Position numbers and translations under genes: made by a program | Notes under the pieces: model-generated | Told to the model about the DNA's origin: nothing | The model's input: only the letters and a program-made list of their open reading frames with translations | Databases searched by the model: none | NCBI GenBank assembly: GCA_029565675.1 | Contig: JAKQNP010000051.1 | Span: 124,001 to 188,000 of the forward strand | Direction of reading: 5' to 3' | Length of the DNA: 64,000 nt | Source: a bacterium | GTDB taxonomy: Bacteria; Zhuqueibacterota; Zhuqueibacteria; Residuimicrobiales; Oceaniaggregativiventaceae | Shown: positions 28,320 to 37,336 of the stretch, one piece after another | How the letters are laid out: the number at the start of each line of letters is the position of its first letter | How positions within the stretch are numbered: the stretch's first letter is position 1

Positions 28320-29098
28320 ACGGCATCCGAATTTTTGTTTTTATCGCCATTTTGCTGTTGCTGATCGCCATGTTTGTGGCAACTGTGCCGGCCGGGAGCA
28401 GATTTACAACCGCCTTGATGCTCATTTTGGCAGCCGGTGCCGGCCTGTGGTTCGCTCAGATGCGGCAAGGCCACAAACAGAAAACACAAAAAAATAACTC
28501 TGACGCTTTGCCGAATGCGCCGAGCGTGCCGATCAGCCAACTTTTTCTTTTCAATACCTTGCACAATATTCAGGCTTTAATGCAATTCGATGTCGAACGG
28601 GCCAACCGGACTCTGGAGCAACTCGCTGATTATATCAGGGCGGTCATGGAAGTTCATCGGCAGGAGTGGATCTTTTTCGCCAATGAAATCAAGTGTATCG
28701 ATCTCTATCTGCGGATCGAGGGACAAAGGCTTGGCGATCGCTTGCACAAAACTTTCGATATCGCTGACAATTGCCGCGAGCTGCTGGTCCCCGGTTTGCT
28801 GCTGCAACCTTTGGTCGAAGCGGCCATGCGCTTTGGCGTAGAATTTTTTGACGGTGCGAACGAGATCACCTTGTCCGCACGGCAGGATGGAACCCGACTG
28901 CAGATCGAATTGGTGGATTTAGGTCAGGATTTTGCCGCCGAAACGGAATCGACTCTGGTAAAACGCAAGCCTGTCTACGAGCAGGTGCAGAAACGCCTGA
29001 ATTTGCTGTACGGCGCTGCCGCCGAGTTCGACTATGACGCGATTGTCCCCAGCGGATGCCGGGTGCGGTTGCAGTTGCCTCTGCGGTCGGGTCTGTGA
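28316..29098 (+). CDS. LytS/YehU-type histidine kinase-like membrane protein, catalytic residues missing
   Basis: 260 aa. Two membrane helices (about 5-24 and 30-48), then a cytoplasmic domain resembling the His_kinase family of LytS/YehU. The usual PHFLFN reads QLFLFN, so L76 stands where the phosphorylated histidine should be. In the ATP-binding N-box, VENA reads VEAA, so the metal-binding Asn is replaced at about 169. The region DxGxG is DLGQD. It therefore cannot be a normal kinase; it may sense, scaffold or regulate. ATG overlaps the stop of the heparinase gene (ATGA), so translation is coupled. No response regulator is seen nearby. Confidence 0.7.
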   Translation: MNGIRIFVFIAILLLLIAMFVATVPAGSRFTTALMLILAAGAGLWFAQMRQGHKQKTQKNNSDALPNAPSVPISQLFLFNTLHNIQALMQFDVERANRTLEQLADYIRAVMEVHRQEWIFFANEIKCIDLYLRIEGQRLGDRLHKTFDIADNCRELLVPGLLLQPLVEAAMRFGVEFFDGANEITLSARQDGTRLQIELVDLGQDFAAETESTLVKRKPVYEQVQKRLNLLYGAAAEFDYDAIVPSGCRVRLQLPLRSGL

Positions 29099-29196
29099 GG
29101 CCTGGCGCAGCAGGCGTTCCGCATTCGCCTATGCAGGCAACGGAGTGATTGCCGCAACTTTTCGCTCAACTGTTATGGCTTAAATTGAGGTCTCTT

Positions 29197-31044
29197 ATGT
29201 GCCGGTTGCGCCATTTTCTCTTTTTCATCGGCCTGCTGTTTTCTGCAAGCACCTGGGCGGCAAGCCCCACAGTATGGATTTGTCAACCGGTTGATACCAG
29301 TCTTCTGGCAAATGCCTCTTTCTGGACCAGCCGGCTCAAAACAGAGTTGCCGGAGAGCCTGGGCGGCATTCGGGTCGAAAATACCGATGTAGAGCCGGAC
29401 GTACCCCTCTCAGCGCTGCGATTCGATTTTGTCAACAGCGATTCCACCACCAGCCGAACCTTGCAGGCCCTGGCGGCAATCATCGAAGGGGTGAACACCT
29501 TTGTCGGTCGGGTTCAGCTGCCGGATTTGCATCTGGTGGTCAAATTTGCGGATGTCTTTTCAACTCTGCAGGTGCCACAGAATTCGTCATCGCTGTTGAT
29601 CTGTCATATCACTCCGACGGGTTATCGGGTGGCTTTTGCTCCGGATCAGCCGCTGTCCGGAGCAAATCTGCAGATTTTGTTGCCGGTGCGGCCCTGGTTG
29701 ACGGAATTGTGCACCACGCAGTCGACCCTGCCTTTGTTCACCTTGAGACCTTTGGCGGCATTAATCGCCGCCCGCCATCTCGGTTTGACCACCGACGCGG
29801 TTAAAATCGAACTCGGCGGCGTGCTGCAAAAATTCGACTCGACGACTTTAGCCGCGGTTTTTGCGATTGCGATCGAGCAACACAGACTTTGCAAAAATCA
29901 GGCAGAGGGGTGCGATCTGCAAGCTGCGCGCCAGGCTTATTCGCGCGCTCAGAGTTTGAGCCGCGATTTTCCCCACGCCCTTGGTTGGATTTTGCTGAAT
30001 AAAGGGGCGTGTGAACTCTTTTATGGTGAGGCTGATTCTGCGGTCGCTCACCTCGGCGCCGCAAAGCAATTGTTTATCGAAACACCCGACAGCATCGGCC
30101 TGGCACTTGGCGCCTTGCTTTACAGCCAAATCTGGCAAGATCGACGCAACCTGACTCAGGCCAATTTGTCACTCTCCGAGGCTTACCGCTGGCTTCCCAC
30201 CAGTCACCATTTTGTGTTGCGATCCATAATCGAATCATTTCTGAAAAGGCTCAATGCGGGAGCCGATTCATCTGTAAATCCGGTTGCCGACGGTATGGGT
30301 AACCAGGCCGGAACGAAACCGGCGACGGTTTCTGACACTGCTGCGGTGGGAAAAGTTGCGGCTGTGACCCTCAGCCCCTATGAGGAAGCGGAACGTATTT
30401 ATCAACTCGCTGCAGCGAGTTTGCGCGCTCAGGATTTGCCACAAGCGATTTCCTATATGCAGATCTATCTGCAGCAAGCGACCGAACTGCGCAGCGAACC
30501 CGCCATTTCACGCGGCTACTTTCAGCTCGGCAGTTTGTTTTATCAAATGAACCGCAACACAGAAGCCATAAAAAATTATCGCTATGCGGCAGACTATTTG
30601 GAAATGCTCAACGACACCTGCGGACTGGCAAAAATCGATAACAATCTTGGAGCCGTCTATCACAAGATCGGCGAACGGGCAAAGGCCGAAGGTCATTATC
30701 GATCGGCTTTGCAGTTGGCCGAGAAATGCCGGGATATCGAAACCCAAATCCGCAGCACGGTCAATCTCGGCGACCTGCATGCTGAAGAACGCCGTTGGGT
30801 AGACGCACAAGCTGACTACAGCCGGGCCTTGGCTTTGGCGCAAAGCATCGCCGATCCGGCATGGTTGTCGACCATATCCTACGCCAAAGGATCTGCGCAT
30901 ATTCAGGAAGGTCTGTTGGATTTGGCATATATGGAAATCCGGCAGGCGCTGGAGTACAGCAACGGCTCCGTACAGAATGCGCCAGCCGCGGAACAAGCTT
31001 TTCTGCGCAAACTCGAAAACATGCTCAATCGCGACTCTCATTAG
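29197..31044 (+). CDS. Secreted TPR-repeat protein, unknown
   Basis: 615 aa. Signal peptide at 1-22 (MCRLRHFLFFIGLLFSASTWA). Residues about 25-235 form a region without a recognised domain. The C-terminal third holds tetratricopeptide repeats, for example SRGYFQLGSLFYQMNRNTEA, AKIDNNLGAVYHKIGERAKA and STVNLGDLHAEERRWVDAQ. It is probably periplasmic or outer-membrane associated and binds partners. ATG at 29197 has GAGG seven bases upstream and gives the signal peptide; an in-frame TTG 48 bases earlier does not. It follows the kinase-like gene by about 100 bases. Confidence 0.75.
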   Translation: MCRLRHFLFFIGLLFSASTWAASPTVWICQPVDTSLLANASFWTSRLKTELPESLGGIRVENTDVEPDVPLSALRFDFVNSDSTTSRTLQALAAIIEGVNTFVGRVQLPDLHLVVKFADVFSTLQVPQNSSSLLICHITPTGYRVAFAPDQPLSGANLQILLPVRPWLTELCTTQSTLPLFTLRPLAALIAARHLGLTTDAVKIELGGVLQKFDSTTLAAVFAIAIEQHRLCKNQAEGCDLQAARQAYSRAQSLSRDFPHALGWILLNKGACELFYGEADSAVAHLGAAKQLFIETPDSIGLALGALLYSQIWQDRRNLTQANLSLSEAYRWLPTSHHFVLRSIIESFLKRLNAGADSSVNPVADGMGNQAGTKPATVSDTAAVGKVAAVTLSPYEEAERIYQLAAASLRAQDLPQAISYMQIYLQQATELRSEPAISRGYFQLGSLFYQMNRNTEAIKNYRYAADYLEMLNDTCGLAKIDNNLGAVYHKIGERAKAEGHYRSALQLAEKCRDIETQIRSTVNLGDLHAEERRWVDAQADYSRALALAQSIADPAWLSTISYAKGSAHIQEGLLDLAYMEIRQALEYSNGSVQNAPAAEQAFLRKLENMLNRDSH

Positions 31045-31073
31045 CCGCTGCGGTTGCACAACAATTGACGATT

Positions 31074-31820
31074 ATGAATCTGACCGGGTTGCATAAAAAA
31101 CTCAATTCCCGCCTCGATAAAGCGGTGTGGGAACATCAGTTGTTTCATGACGGCGATCGGATTATCGCCGCCGTCTCTGGAGGCGCCGACTCGATGGCGC
31201 TGCTCTATTTGCTGAAACAGCGCTTGTCGATCTATGCGCGCGACCTGTGGCTACATGCGGTCTATGTCGACCTGGGATTCGGGAAGGATGCCGAAATTCG
31301 CTGTCAGTGCATGCAATCCTATTTTAACTCCTTGGAAATTCCGGCAACTCTTATCCGCACGCAGATCGGCCCCATGGCGCATTCGAGGGAGAATCAGGGC
31401 AATCCTTGCTTTTATTGTTCGCGCATTCGGCGTAAAAAACTGTTCGAGACCGCTGAAACTCTCGGGGCAAAGTGCATCGCCTTCGGTCACCATAAGGACG
31501 ACGTGGTGGAAACCCTGCTGCTCAATATGATTTTCGGACGCGAGATCAGCAGCATGATTCCGCATCTGCGGGTCATGGGCGGAATCTACTCGATTATACG
31601 CCCACTTTACTATGCCGATGAAGAGATGATCAAACGCTTTGTCCGGCAGAAGCAAATACCGACCGTCGATCAACAGTGTCCGACCGATGGCCATTCAAAA
31701 CGCCAATATATCAAGGATCTCGTCCGCCAAATCGAAAAGGATCATCGAGGGGCGCGCGAGAATATATTTAAAAGCCTGCGTCACGTCAAATCCTCCTACC
31801 TGCTGCAAAATGCTGAATGA
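31074..31820 (+). CDS. TtcA-like PP-loop ATPase (tRNA 2-thiocytidine biosynthesis type)
   Basis: 248 aa. PP-loop SGGADSMALLYLL near the N terminus, the cysteine pair in NPCFYCSRIRRKKLF, GHHKDDVVETLLLNM, and a third cysteine in QQCPTDG. This pattern, ATP pyrophosphatase core with an iron-sulphur-type cysteine set, matches TtcA, which thiolates C32 of some tRNAs. The protein is shorter than E. coli TtcA (311 aa). ATG at 31074 has a weak ribosome site. It follows the TPR gene by 29 bases and seems functionally unrelated to the polysaccharide genes around it. Confidence 0.8.
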   Translation: MNLTGLHKKLNSRLDKAVWEHQLFHDGDRIIAAVSGGADSMALLYLLKQRLSIYARDLWLHAVYVDLGFGKDAEIRCQCMQSYFNSLEIPATLIRTQIGPMAHSRENQGNPCFYCSRIRRKKLFETAETLGAKCIAFGHHKDDVVETLLLNMIFGREISSMIPHLRVMGGIYSIIRPLYYADEEMIKRFVRQKQIPTVDQQCPTDGHSKRQYIKDLVRQIEKDHRGARENIFKSLRHVKSSYLLQNAE

Positions 31821-31951
31821 GCTCTCTTTTCCTCTCTTTGTTTCGTTTTGAATCGGCTGAAAAGTGCCCTGCCGTATCGCTTGCTTTTAGGTGAAAATTT
31901 CTTTATGTTTTAACGGCACTGCCGAAGTGAACCCGTTGACAGAAAGCAGAG

Positions 31952-32821
31952 ATGACCGTACGAAACCTCGAGCCTTATTTCGATTGGGCGGGACTGGATG
32001 GCTTTGCCTATCCTCTCGACCCCCAGGGTATTCCTCTGGCCCGCTTCAACCGCAAGATCGGCTGGCAGCACAACCCGATCACCATCGCCCAATACGGTCT
32101 GTACCGGCTGCATAAGTGGGCGGACGGCGGTGCAGATGAGGACCGTGCCGCTGCACTGCGCTGCGGCTTGTGGTTGAAACAGAACTTGGCGCCCTGGCGC
32201 GAGGGACAATTCGCCTGGATCTATCGGTACGATCTCTCTTTTTATGGTCCCCGGGCGCCATGGATTTCGGCGATGGCGCAGGGGGAGGGGATCTCATTGC
32301 TGCTCCGTTTGGCAAAAATGCAACCAGAGCAGGAATGGACCGCAGCCGCCTGTCAAGCTTTTACGCCTTTTCTCCATACGGTTGAGCATGGCGGAGTTGT
32401 GGATCGTCTCGACAGCGGCGACGTGATCTTTGAAGAGTATCCGACCCAACCGTCTTCTCATGTGCTGAACGGTTTTATCTTTGCTTTGTTCGGGGTTTTC
32501 GACCTGGCGCGCCACACAGAAGATCAATCAGCGCAAGCTCTCTGTCGCCAGGCGATTCAAACACTGCAGCACAATTGGCAGCGCTGGGATACTGGTTTTT
32601 GGACCCGCTATGATCTGCACCCGACGGGACGCCTGGCTTCGCCGATGTACCACGAATTGCATATTCGATTGCTGCAGCAGACAGCCGAAATGTTCAATGC
32701 GGCGGATTTGTCAGCTGTCGCTGCCCGCTGGCGCGCAATGCAGAAAAAACCGGGTTGTTGGATGCGGATGGGGGGAGGCAAAGCCTTCGAAAAAATCCGC
32801 TTGCTGGGGAGACGGCAGTGA
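31952..32821 (+). CDS. D-glucuronyl C5-epimerase-like protein
   Basis: 289 aa. The segments NPITIAQYGLYRLHKWADGG, WIYRYDLSFYGPRAPWISAMAQGEGISLLLR, PSSHVLNGFIFALFGVFDL and a C-terminal YHELHIRLL match the C-terminal (alpha/alpha) catalytic domain of glucuronyl C5-epimerases. Those enzymes turn D-glucuronate into L-iduronate in heparan-type polymers. The usual N-terminal beta domain is absent. No signal peptide. ATG at 31952 has AGAAAGCAGAG upstream. Its stop overlaps the GTG of the glycosyltransferase (GTGA). With the heparinase and flippase nearby it supports a uronate-containing polymer, but activity is inferred. Confidence 0.82.
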   Translation: MTVRNLEPYFDWAGLDGFAYPLDPQGIPLARFNRKIGWQHNPITIAQYGLYRLHKWADGGADEDRAAALRCGLWLKQNLAPWREGQFAWIYRYDLSFYGPRAPWISAMAQGEGISLLLRLAKMQPEQEWTAAACQAFTPFLHTVEHGGVVDRLDSGDVIFEEYPTQPSSHVLNGFIFALFGVFDLARHTEDQSAQALCRQAIQTLQHNWQRWDTGFWTRYDLHPTGRLASPMYHELHIRLLQQTAEMFNAADLSAVAARWRAMQKKPGCWMRMGGGKAFEKIRLLGRRQ

Positions 32822-34086
32822 AAAAGGTTCTGATGCTATGTTATTACTTTCCGCCATTGGGGTTGGCAGGAACGCAAAGGGCGGTCAAATTTGCCCGCTA
32901 TTTGCCTGAATTCGGCTGGCAGCCGACAGTGGTTACGGTAAAACCCGTTGCTTATTGGGCTCAGGACGTGTCGCTGCTCGATGAACTGATCGGAATTGAT
33001 ATCCTTCGCACCGAGTCCTGGGATCCGCAGCGCTTGCTCGCTCGTATGCGACCCGATTTTGTTTCTGCTGCGAATGGCAGGTCTTTTGCCGGCGGCGTGT
33101 TGTCATGGATCCATGAACGAGTCGAGCCTTTATTTTTGCTGCCGGACAGCAAAATATTGTGGAAATTCCCGGCTCTGCAGGCGGTGCGGCGGTTGATGCA
33201 GGCCGATTCCTTTGATGTGCTTTTTTCCACCTCACCGCCGCATTCGGCACAGCTCATCGCCGCACAGATCAAAAAGCGCAGCGGCATGCCGTGGGTGGCT
33301 GATTTTCGCGACAGTTGGACTGGCAGCGCTGTGGTGCGCGAAGCAACGGGTTGGCACCGACGCCGCAACGAACGGCTGCAGCAGCGGGTCGTCCAACAAG
33401 CCGATGCCCTGATCGCCGCGACACCAGCCATTCGACAGCAGCTTAAGGCGATGGGCGCCAAACAGTGCGAATGGATACCCAACGGATTCGATCCTGTCGA
33501 TTATCCAAAACCGACAGGACGGTCGGATAACCGTTTTGTGCTTTGCCATTGCGGCACAGTGACCCAATTCAGCCGGCCGGATGTCGTGCTGCAGGCGATG
33601 CGTTTGCTGAAAGAGCACCAGCCCGGGATAGCCGCGCGTTTGGTGCTGCGGTTTGTCGGGCATGACCTTACCGGCAAGCTCGACGATTGGATTGCCGTTA
33701 ATGGAGTAGGCGATCAGGTAGAGCAATGCGGCTACCTGGCCCATCACCAAGCACTGCAAGAACTGGTCGATGCCGATGCGCTGCTCCTTGTCGCCCATGC
33801 ACAGGCTGACAGCGCTTTTATCCCCGGCAAAACTTTTGAATATCTGGGCAGCAAAAAACCGATCCTGTTGCTCAGCGATGTGCTGGATACTGTGTCGCTG
33901 TTGGCTGATTTCCCGCAAGTTTTGGCTGCTTCGCCGAACGATCCGCAGTCCATCGCCGGAGCACTGGCAGATTTGTTGGGTGGCAAGCATCGCAACGAGA
34001 TCATATCCGATCTCACTCGTTTTGAGCGGAAGTTTCAAGCCAGCCAACTCGGCGCATTGTTCGATCGATTTGCCGATCACGGCTAA
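32818..34086 (+). CDS. Glycosyltransferase family 4 protein
   Basis: 422 aa GT-B fold enzyme. The N-terminal domain begins KKVLMLCYYFPPLGLAGTQRA, the acceptor side; the donor side includes WIPNGFDP, LVLRFVGHDL and FIPGKTFEYLGSKKPILLLSD, where the E in KTFEYL is the conserved nucleotide-sugar contact. GTG at 32818 is the best start because GGGGAG lies six bases upstream, and it overlaps the epimerase stop by four bases. The coupled pair suggests that this enzyme and the epimerase act on one polymer. The donor sugar is not predictable. Confidence 0.88.
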   Translation: MKKVLMLCYYFPPLGLAGTQRAVKFARYLPEFGWQPTVVTVKPVAYWAQDVSLLDELIGIDILRTESWDPQRLLARMRPDFVSAANGRSFAGGVLSWIHERVEPLFLLPDSKILWKFPALQAVRRLMQADSFDVLFSTSPPHSAQLIAAQIKKRSGMPWVADFRDSWTGSAVVREATGWHRRRNERLQQRVVQQADALIAATPAIRQQLKAMGAKQCEWIPNGFDPVDYPKPTGRSDNRFVLCHCGTVTQFSRPDVVLQAMRLLKEHQPGIAARLVLRFVGHDLTGKLDDWIAVNGVGDQVEQCGYLAHHQALQELVDADALLLVAHAQADSAFIPGKTFEYLGSKKPILLLSDVLDTVSLLADFPQVLAASPNDPQSIAGALADLLGGKHRNEIISDLTRFERKFQASQLGALFDRFADHG

Positions 34087-34162
34087 AGGTTGTAAGGGCA
34101 AAAAGAGCAGAGAGGTCTGGCTCCCGGTTGTGCCCACATTCGCACCAGAAGAGGATGATCGC

Positions 34163-36283
34163 ATGAGGAAACTACCCTACCGAATGGTCATGATTGGCTG
34201 TTTGATTGTCTGGCTTTTCAGCTCGGTTGAACAATCGGCTGCCCAACCCTATTTGTGGCCTACCAATGCAAGCCGAGCGCTGACCTCGTCGTTCGGTGAA
34301 TCCCGACCCGGCCGCTTCCATGCCGGTATCGACGTCAAAACCTGGGGAAAGGTCGGCTACCCGATCATCGCTGTGCGTGATGGCTATGTATCCCGCCTTC
34401 GAGTCTCGCCGTTCGGCTATGGCCGGGTGGTCTATCTCACCCTTGATACCGGTGAGGTGGTGGTCTATGCCCATCTCAGCCGTTTTGGTGAAGCCCTAGA
34501 TGCCGCCGTGCTTGCTGAACAGGAGAGGCGCAACCGCTTCAGCATCGATTTGTGGCTCAACAAGGATGATTTTGCGGTTAAACGCGGCGATGTGCTCGGC
34601 TATACCGGACAAAGCGGAGTCGGTTTTCCGCACCTCCATTTTGAGATGCGGGATGCACAAGGCCATCCCATCAACCCCCTGAGCAAGGGGTATGTGGTAG
34701 ATGATACGCTGCCGCCGACTGTGCGCGGGATTTCCATCCAGCCTCTCGACGCTCAGTCCACGGTTGAAAACGACTGGCGTCCTGCGTTGATATCGGTAAC
34801 TGCCGACGGCAAAGGATCTTATCGTTTGCAGAAACCTGTAGCCGTGAGCGGCAAAATCGCTTTCGGTCTCAATGCCTTCGACGGCATGGACGGTATTACC
34901 AACAAATTTGGAACCTATAAAAACCAGTTGTGGATCGGGGAGCAGCTGATTTTTCAGGCAACCTATGACCGTTTTCCCTATTCTCTTAACCAGCAAGCCG
35001 ATCTGGACAGGGATTATCGCTTGCGCGCACTGGATCTCGGCGCCTTTTACAAGCTGTTCCGCGATATGGGCAATCAACTCTGGTTCTATTCTTCAGCTGA
35101 ACCCTATTCCGGAGCAGTCTGGTTCACCGATAGTTTGGAAACCCCAAGTGCTGACGCACAGGACGCTGTCTTTTCTGCGGCTGGATTTGTCAAACTGCTC
35201 CCGGGCCGCTATCCCTTTCGCATCGTAACCAGCGACTATTGGGGAAATGAGTCAATCGTTCGCGGAGAATTGATTGCGCAGGCGCCCTCTCTGCCAGCGA
35301 TGTCGCCGAAAATGGCTGCCTTGCATGCCAGTGACAATGAGGTGCAATTTAAACTGCGAACCGACTATTATGACCATTTTATTCGCCTGGAGTTGCAGGC
35401 CAACAAGGATCTGCAGGCCTTGCCGGTATTGACTGGGTGGAGCAGCCGTGGCCGGCGGCAAAACATCCCGCTTTTGCCCAACGGCCCTAGCGGTGTGGTC
35501 GGCGCCTGGAATTTGCACCGCCAGATCGCCTATCCGCTTTTTTTTGAGTTGAGCTATTGGGACGGTGCCGGCAATCAAACGATGCAATCCTGGATATTGC
35601 CGGTCATACCTGTGGCACAGGGAAGCCAAAAAACAATCAAGAGTGAAGATCAACAGGTCAAGTTGGCCTTTAACAGCGGCTCACTTTATCGCGATCTCTA
35701 TCTGCGTCAGCAGATTCTCGACAAAGCTGCAAATTTGCCTTATGATTTTGTTGGCCGCATCTATCGCTTTGACCCGATGGATGTGCCGCTAAACAATGGT
35801 ATCGATCTCATCCTTCAGATTCCGGAAGCGGAAGAGCGTCCGGAACAGCTGGGCATCTATACCCGGGTCGGGGACAAACGCTGGGTTTTTCTCGGCAATC
35901 GCCTCGATGCTGAAAAACGGACCATCACCACTCGCGTGCGCGGACTGGGAGAGTTTTGTCTGATTCGCGACAGCGAAAAACCGGATATCAGCGGCATGGC
36001 TCCTGCTGACAGCAGCCGGTTGACTGATGACCGGCCTGTTCTGCAGGCGATCGTGGTTGATACCTTATCCGGATTAAAGAACGAACCCCACATGGCCATT
36101 TATCTCGATGGCGTGCGGGTGATTGCCGAATACGATCCAGAGAGCAAGCAGCTCTTTTACCGGCCGCGCCGGCCGCTGGCTCCTGGAAGACATGAAATGC
36201 GAGTCGTGCTCGAGGATTATTGCGGCAATACCAGCAGCAAAACGCATTTGTTTTGGATCGATCGCAATGGCAAAACCAACTAA
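34163..36283 (+). CDS. M23-family peptidase-domain secreted protein
   Basis: 706 aa. A signal peptide of about 27 residues is followed directly by an M23 (LytM-type) zinc peptidase domain: HAGID at 53-57 gives the first ligand pair and HLHFE near 158-162 the HxH ligand. The remaining 500 residues are beta-rich with repeated Ig-like patterns, such as LAFNSGSLYRDLYLRQ and LAPGRHEMRVVLEDYCGNTSS. It probably cleaves peptidoglycan cross-links, or serves as an envelope-bound activator. ATG at 34163 has GAGG upstream. In-frame sequence before it runs antisense to nothing and lacks similarity. It follows the glycosyltransferase by 76 bases. Confidence 0.88.
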   Translation: MRKLPYRMVMIGCLIVWLFSSVEQSAAQPYLWPTNASRALTSSFGESRPGRFHAGIDVKTWGKVGYPIIAVRDGYVSRLRVSPFGYGRVVYLTLDTGEVVVYAHLSRFGEALDAAVLAEQERRNRFSIDLWLNKDDFAVKRGDVLGYTGQSGVGFPHLHFEMRDAQGHPINPLSKGYVVDDTLPPTVRGISIQPLDAQSTVENDWRPALISVTADGKGSYRLQKPVAVSGKIAFGLNAFDGMDGITNKFGTYKNQLWIGEQLIFQATYDRFPYSLNQQADLDRDYRLRALDLGAFYKLFRDMGNQLWFYSSAEPYSGAVWFTDSLETPSADAQDAVFSAAGFVKLLPGRYPFRIVTSDYWGNESIVRGELIAQAPSLPAMSPKMAALHASDNEVQFKLRTDYYDHFIRLELQANKDLQALPVLTGWSSRGRRQNIPLLPNGPSGVVGAWNLHRQIAYPLFFELSYWDGAGNQTMQSWILPVIPVAQGSQKTIKSEDQQVKLAFNSGSLYRDLYLRQQILDKAANLPYDFVGRIYRFDPMDVPLNNGIDLILQIPEAEERPEQLGIYTRVGDKRWVFLGNRLDAEKRTITTRVRGLGEFCLIRDSEKPDISGMAPADSSRLTDDRPVLQAIVVDTLSGLKNEPHMAIYLDGVRVIAEYDPESKQLFYRPRRPLAPGRHEMRVVLEDYCGNTSSKTHLFWIDRNGKTN

Positions 36284-36301
36284 AATTCGGGGGAACGAAA
36301 C

Positions 36302-36958
36302 ATGATTCCATTCAAGGATGAAAATCCCACCCACCAGGTGCCGGTGGTTACCGTGGGTTTGATTTTGCTGAATATTGCGATTTTCATTTATCAGATTTTG
36401 CTCCCCAACGAACAGGTGAATGCGTTTTTGTTGCGTTTTGGCGCGGTACCGGCATCGATCGTGCAAGGAGATCAGCTGTGGAGTGTGTTCAGCAGCATGT
36501 TCATGCATGGTGGCTTTATGCACCTGTTCGGCAATATGCTCTATTTGTGGATATTTGGCGACAATATCGAACAACTCTGTGGCCACATGCGCTTCATTTT
36601 GTTCTACCTGCTTTGCGGAGTGTTCGCTTTCCTGTCCCATTTTATTTTTGCGCCTCATTCACCCATTCCGATGGTCGGCGCCAGCGGCGCCATATCGGGG
36701 GTGCTGGGTGCATATGCCTTGCGATTTCCCCGTGCGCGTGTGCATGTCTTCATCTGGTTCTTTATCATTTTCTGGGACGTCATTCGCGTTCCCGCGGTGA
36801 TTCTGCTTGGCCTCTGGTTTGTTATGCAACTGTTCAGCGGTGTGAGTTCGGCGTCTGATCAGGCAGGGGTCGCTTGGTTCGCGCATATCGGCGGTTTTAT
36901 AGCCGGTTTGTTATTCATCCGCTATTTCGAAAAGAAAGAATATCGCGTCAAGTTCTGA
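36302..36958 (+). CDS. Rhomboid family intramembrane serine protease
   Basis: 218 aa with six membrane helices. The active site is visible: S128 in GASGAISG and H195 in AHIGGF, plus the conserved HGGFMHLFGNMLYLWIFG loop and N78. Rhomboids cut membrane-spanning proteins within the bilayer. ATG at 36302 has GGGGG upstream and follows the M23 gene stop by 18 bases, suggesting an operon. Substrates are unknown. Confidence 0.93.
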   Translation: MIPFKDENPTHQVPVVTVGLILLNIAIFIYQILLPNEQVNAFLLRFGAVPASIVQGDQLWSVFSSMFMHGGFMHLFGNMLYLWIFGDNIEQLCGHMRFILFYLLCGVFAFLSHFIFAPHSPIPMVGASGAISGVLGAYALRFPRARVHVFIWFFIIFWDVIRVPAVILLGLWFVMQLFSGVSSASDQAGVAWFAHIGGFIAGLLFIRYFEKKEYRVKF

Positions 36959-37142
36959 ACGAAACGTTTATTTTTCCTGCAAACCTGCCAGATTGCCGCA
37001 AAGGCAATGACAGGGAGGTGGACTGCAATTTGCCTTTTGCTTCCAGGTTTCATGCCTTTTAGGCCAGGATTGGATTGTTATTCCAGTGCCATACCGCCCG
37101 CCTTGGCCGACCTGTCTCGGTTGAAAAAAAAGTAAAAAATAC
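36959..37142. other. Intergenic stretch upstream of the lexA promoter
   Basis: No supported gene. A six-pair hairpin (ATTGCC / GGCAAT) sits at 36992-37008 without a T-run and cannot be called a terminator with confidence. Together with the promoter, operators and leader to 37336 the gap between rhomboid and lexA is 378 bases. Confidence 0.4.
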
Positions 37143-37171
37143 TTGACAAACATTCTCTTTTTTTGTATTAT
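37143..37171 (+). promoter_or_regulatory. lexA promoter
   Basis: TTGACA at 37143-37148, 17 bases, then TATTAT at 37166-37171: an almost ideal sigma-70-type promoter ahead of lexA. The predicted start site falls inside the LexA operator. Confidence 0.8.
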
Positions 37172-37194
37172 TAAGTGAACAGATGTTCACTTAA
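37171..37194 (+). promoter_or_regulatory. LexA operator (perfect palindrome)
   Basis: TTAAGTGAACA-GA-TGTTCACTTAA, perfectly symmetric over 11 + 11 bases. It contains GAAC-N4-GTTC, the SOS box type known from Bacillus and many other phyla. It overlaps the promoter -10 end, so bound LexA would block its own transcription. Confidence 0.8.
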
Positions 37195-37213
37195 TAAGTA
37201 AACAGAAATGTTC
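37194..37213 (+). promoter_or_regulatory. Second, imperfect LexA operator copy
   Basis: ATAAGTAAACAGAAATGTTC repeats the first operator closely, but with two extra bases in the centre (AACA-GAAA-TGTT). It directly follows the first site and may give weaker or cooperative binding. Confidence 0.5.
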
Positions 37214-37336
37214 TTTTGGCAGATAAAGCGAATGGATGCTTTCATCAACAAGCCAAGAGCTCTGCATGCGGAAAGTGGTGGTGGAATTTGGCGATCGAGT
37301 GGCATTTGGGGCAAGCACAACAGCGAGGGGATCGTT

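Noticed and set aside
33770..34162. In-frame upstream extension of the M23 peptidase gene
   Set aside because: The extension overlaps the glycosyltransferase in another frame; the ATG at 34163 has a ribosome site and starts a signal peptide.
36992..37008. Hairpin after the rhomboid gene as a terminator
   Set aside because: The six-pair stem has no T-run on either strand, so it does not qualify as an intrinsic terminator.
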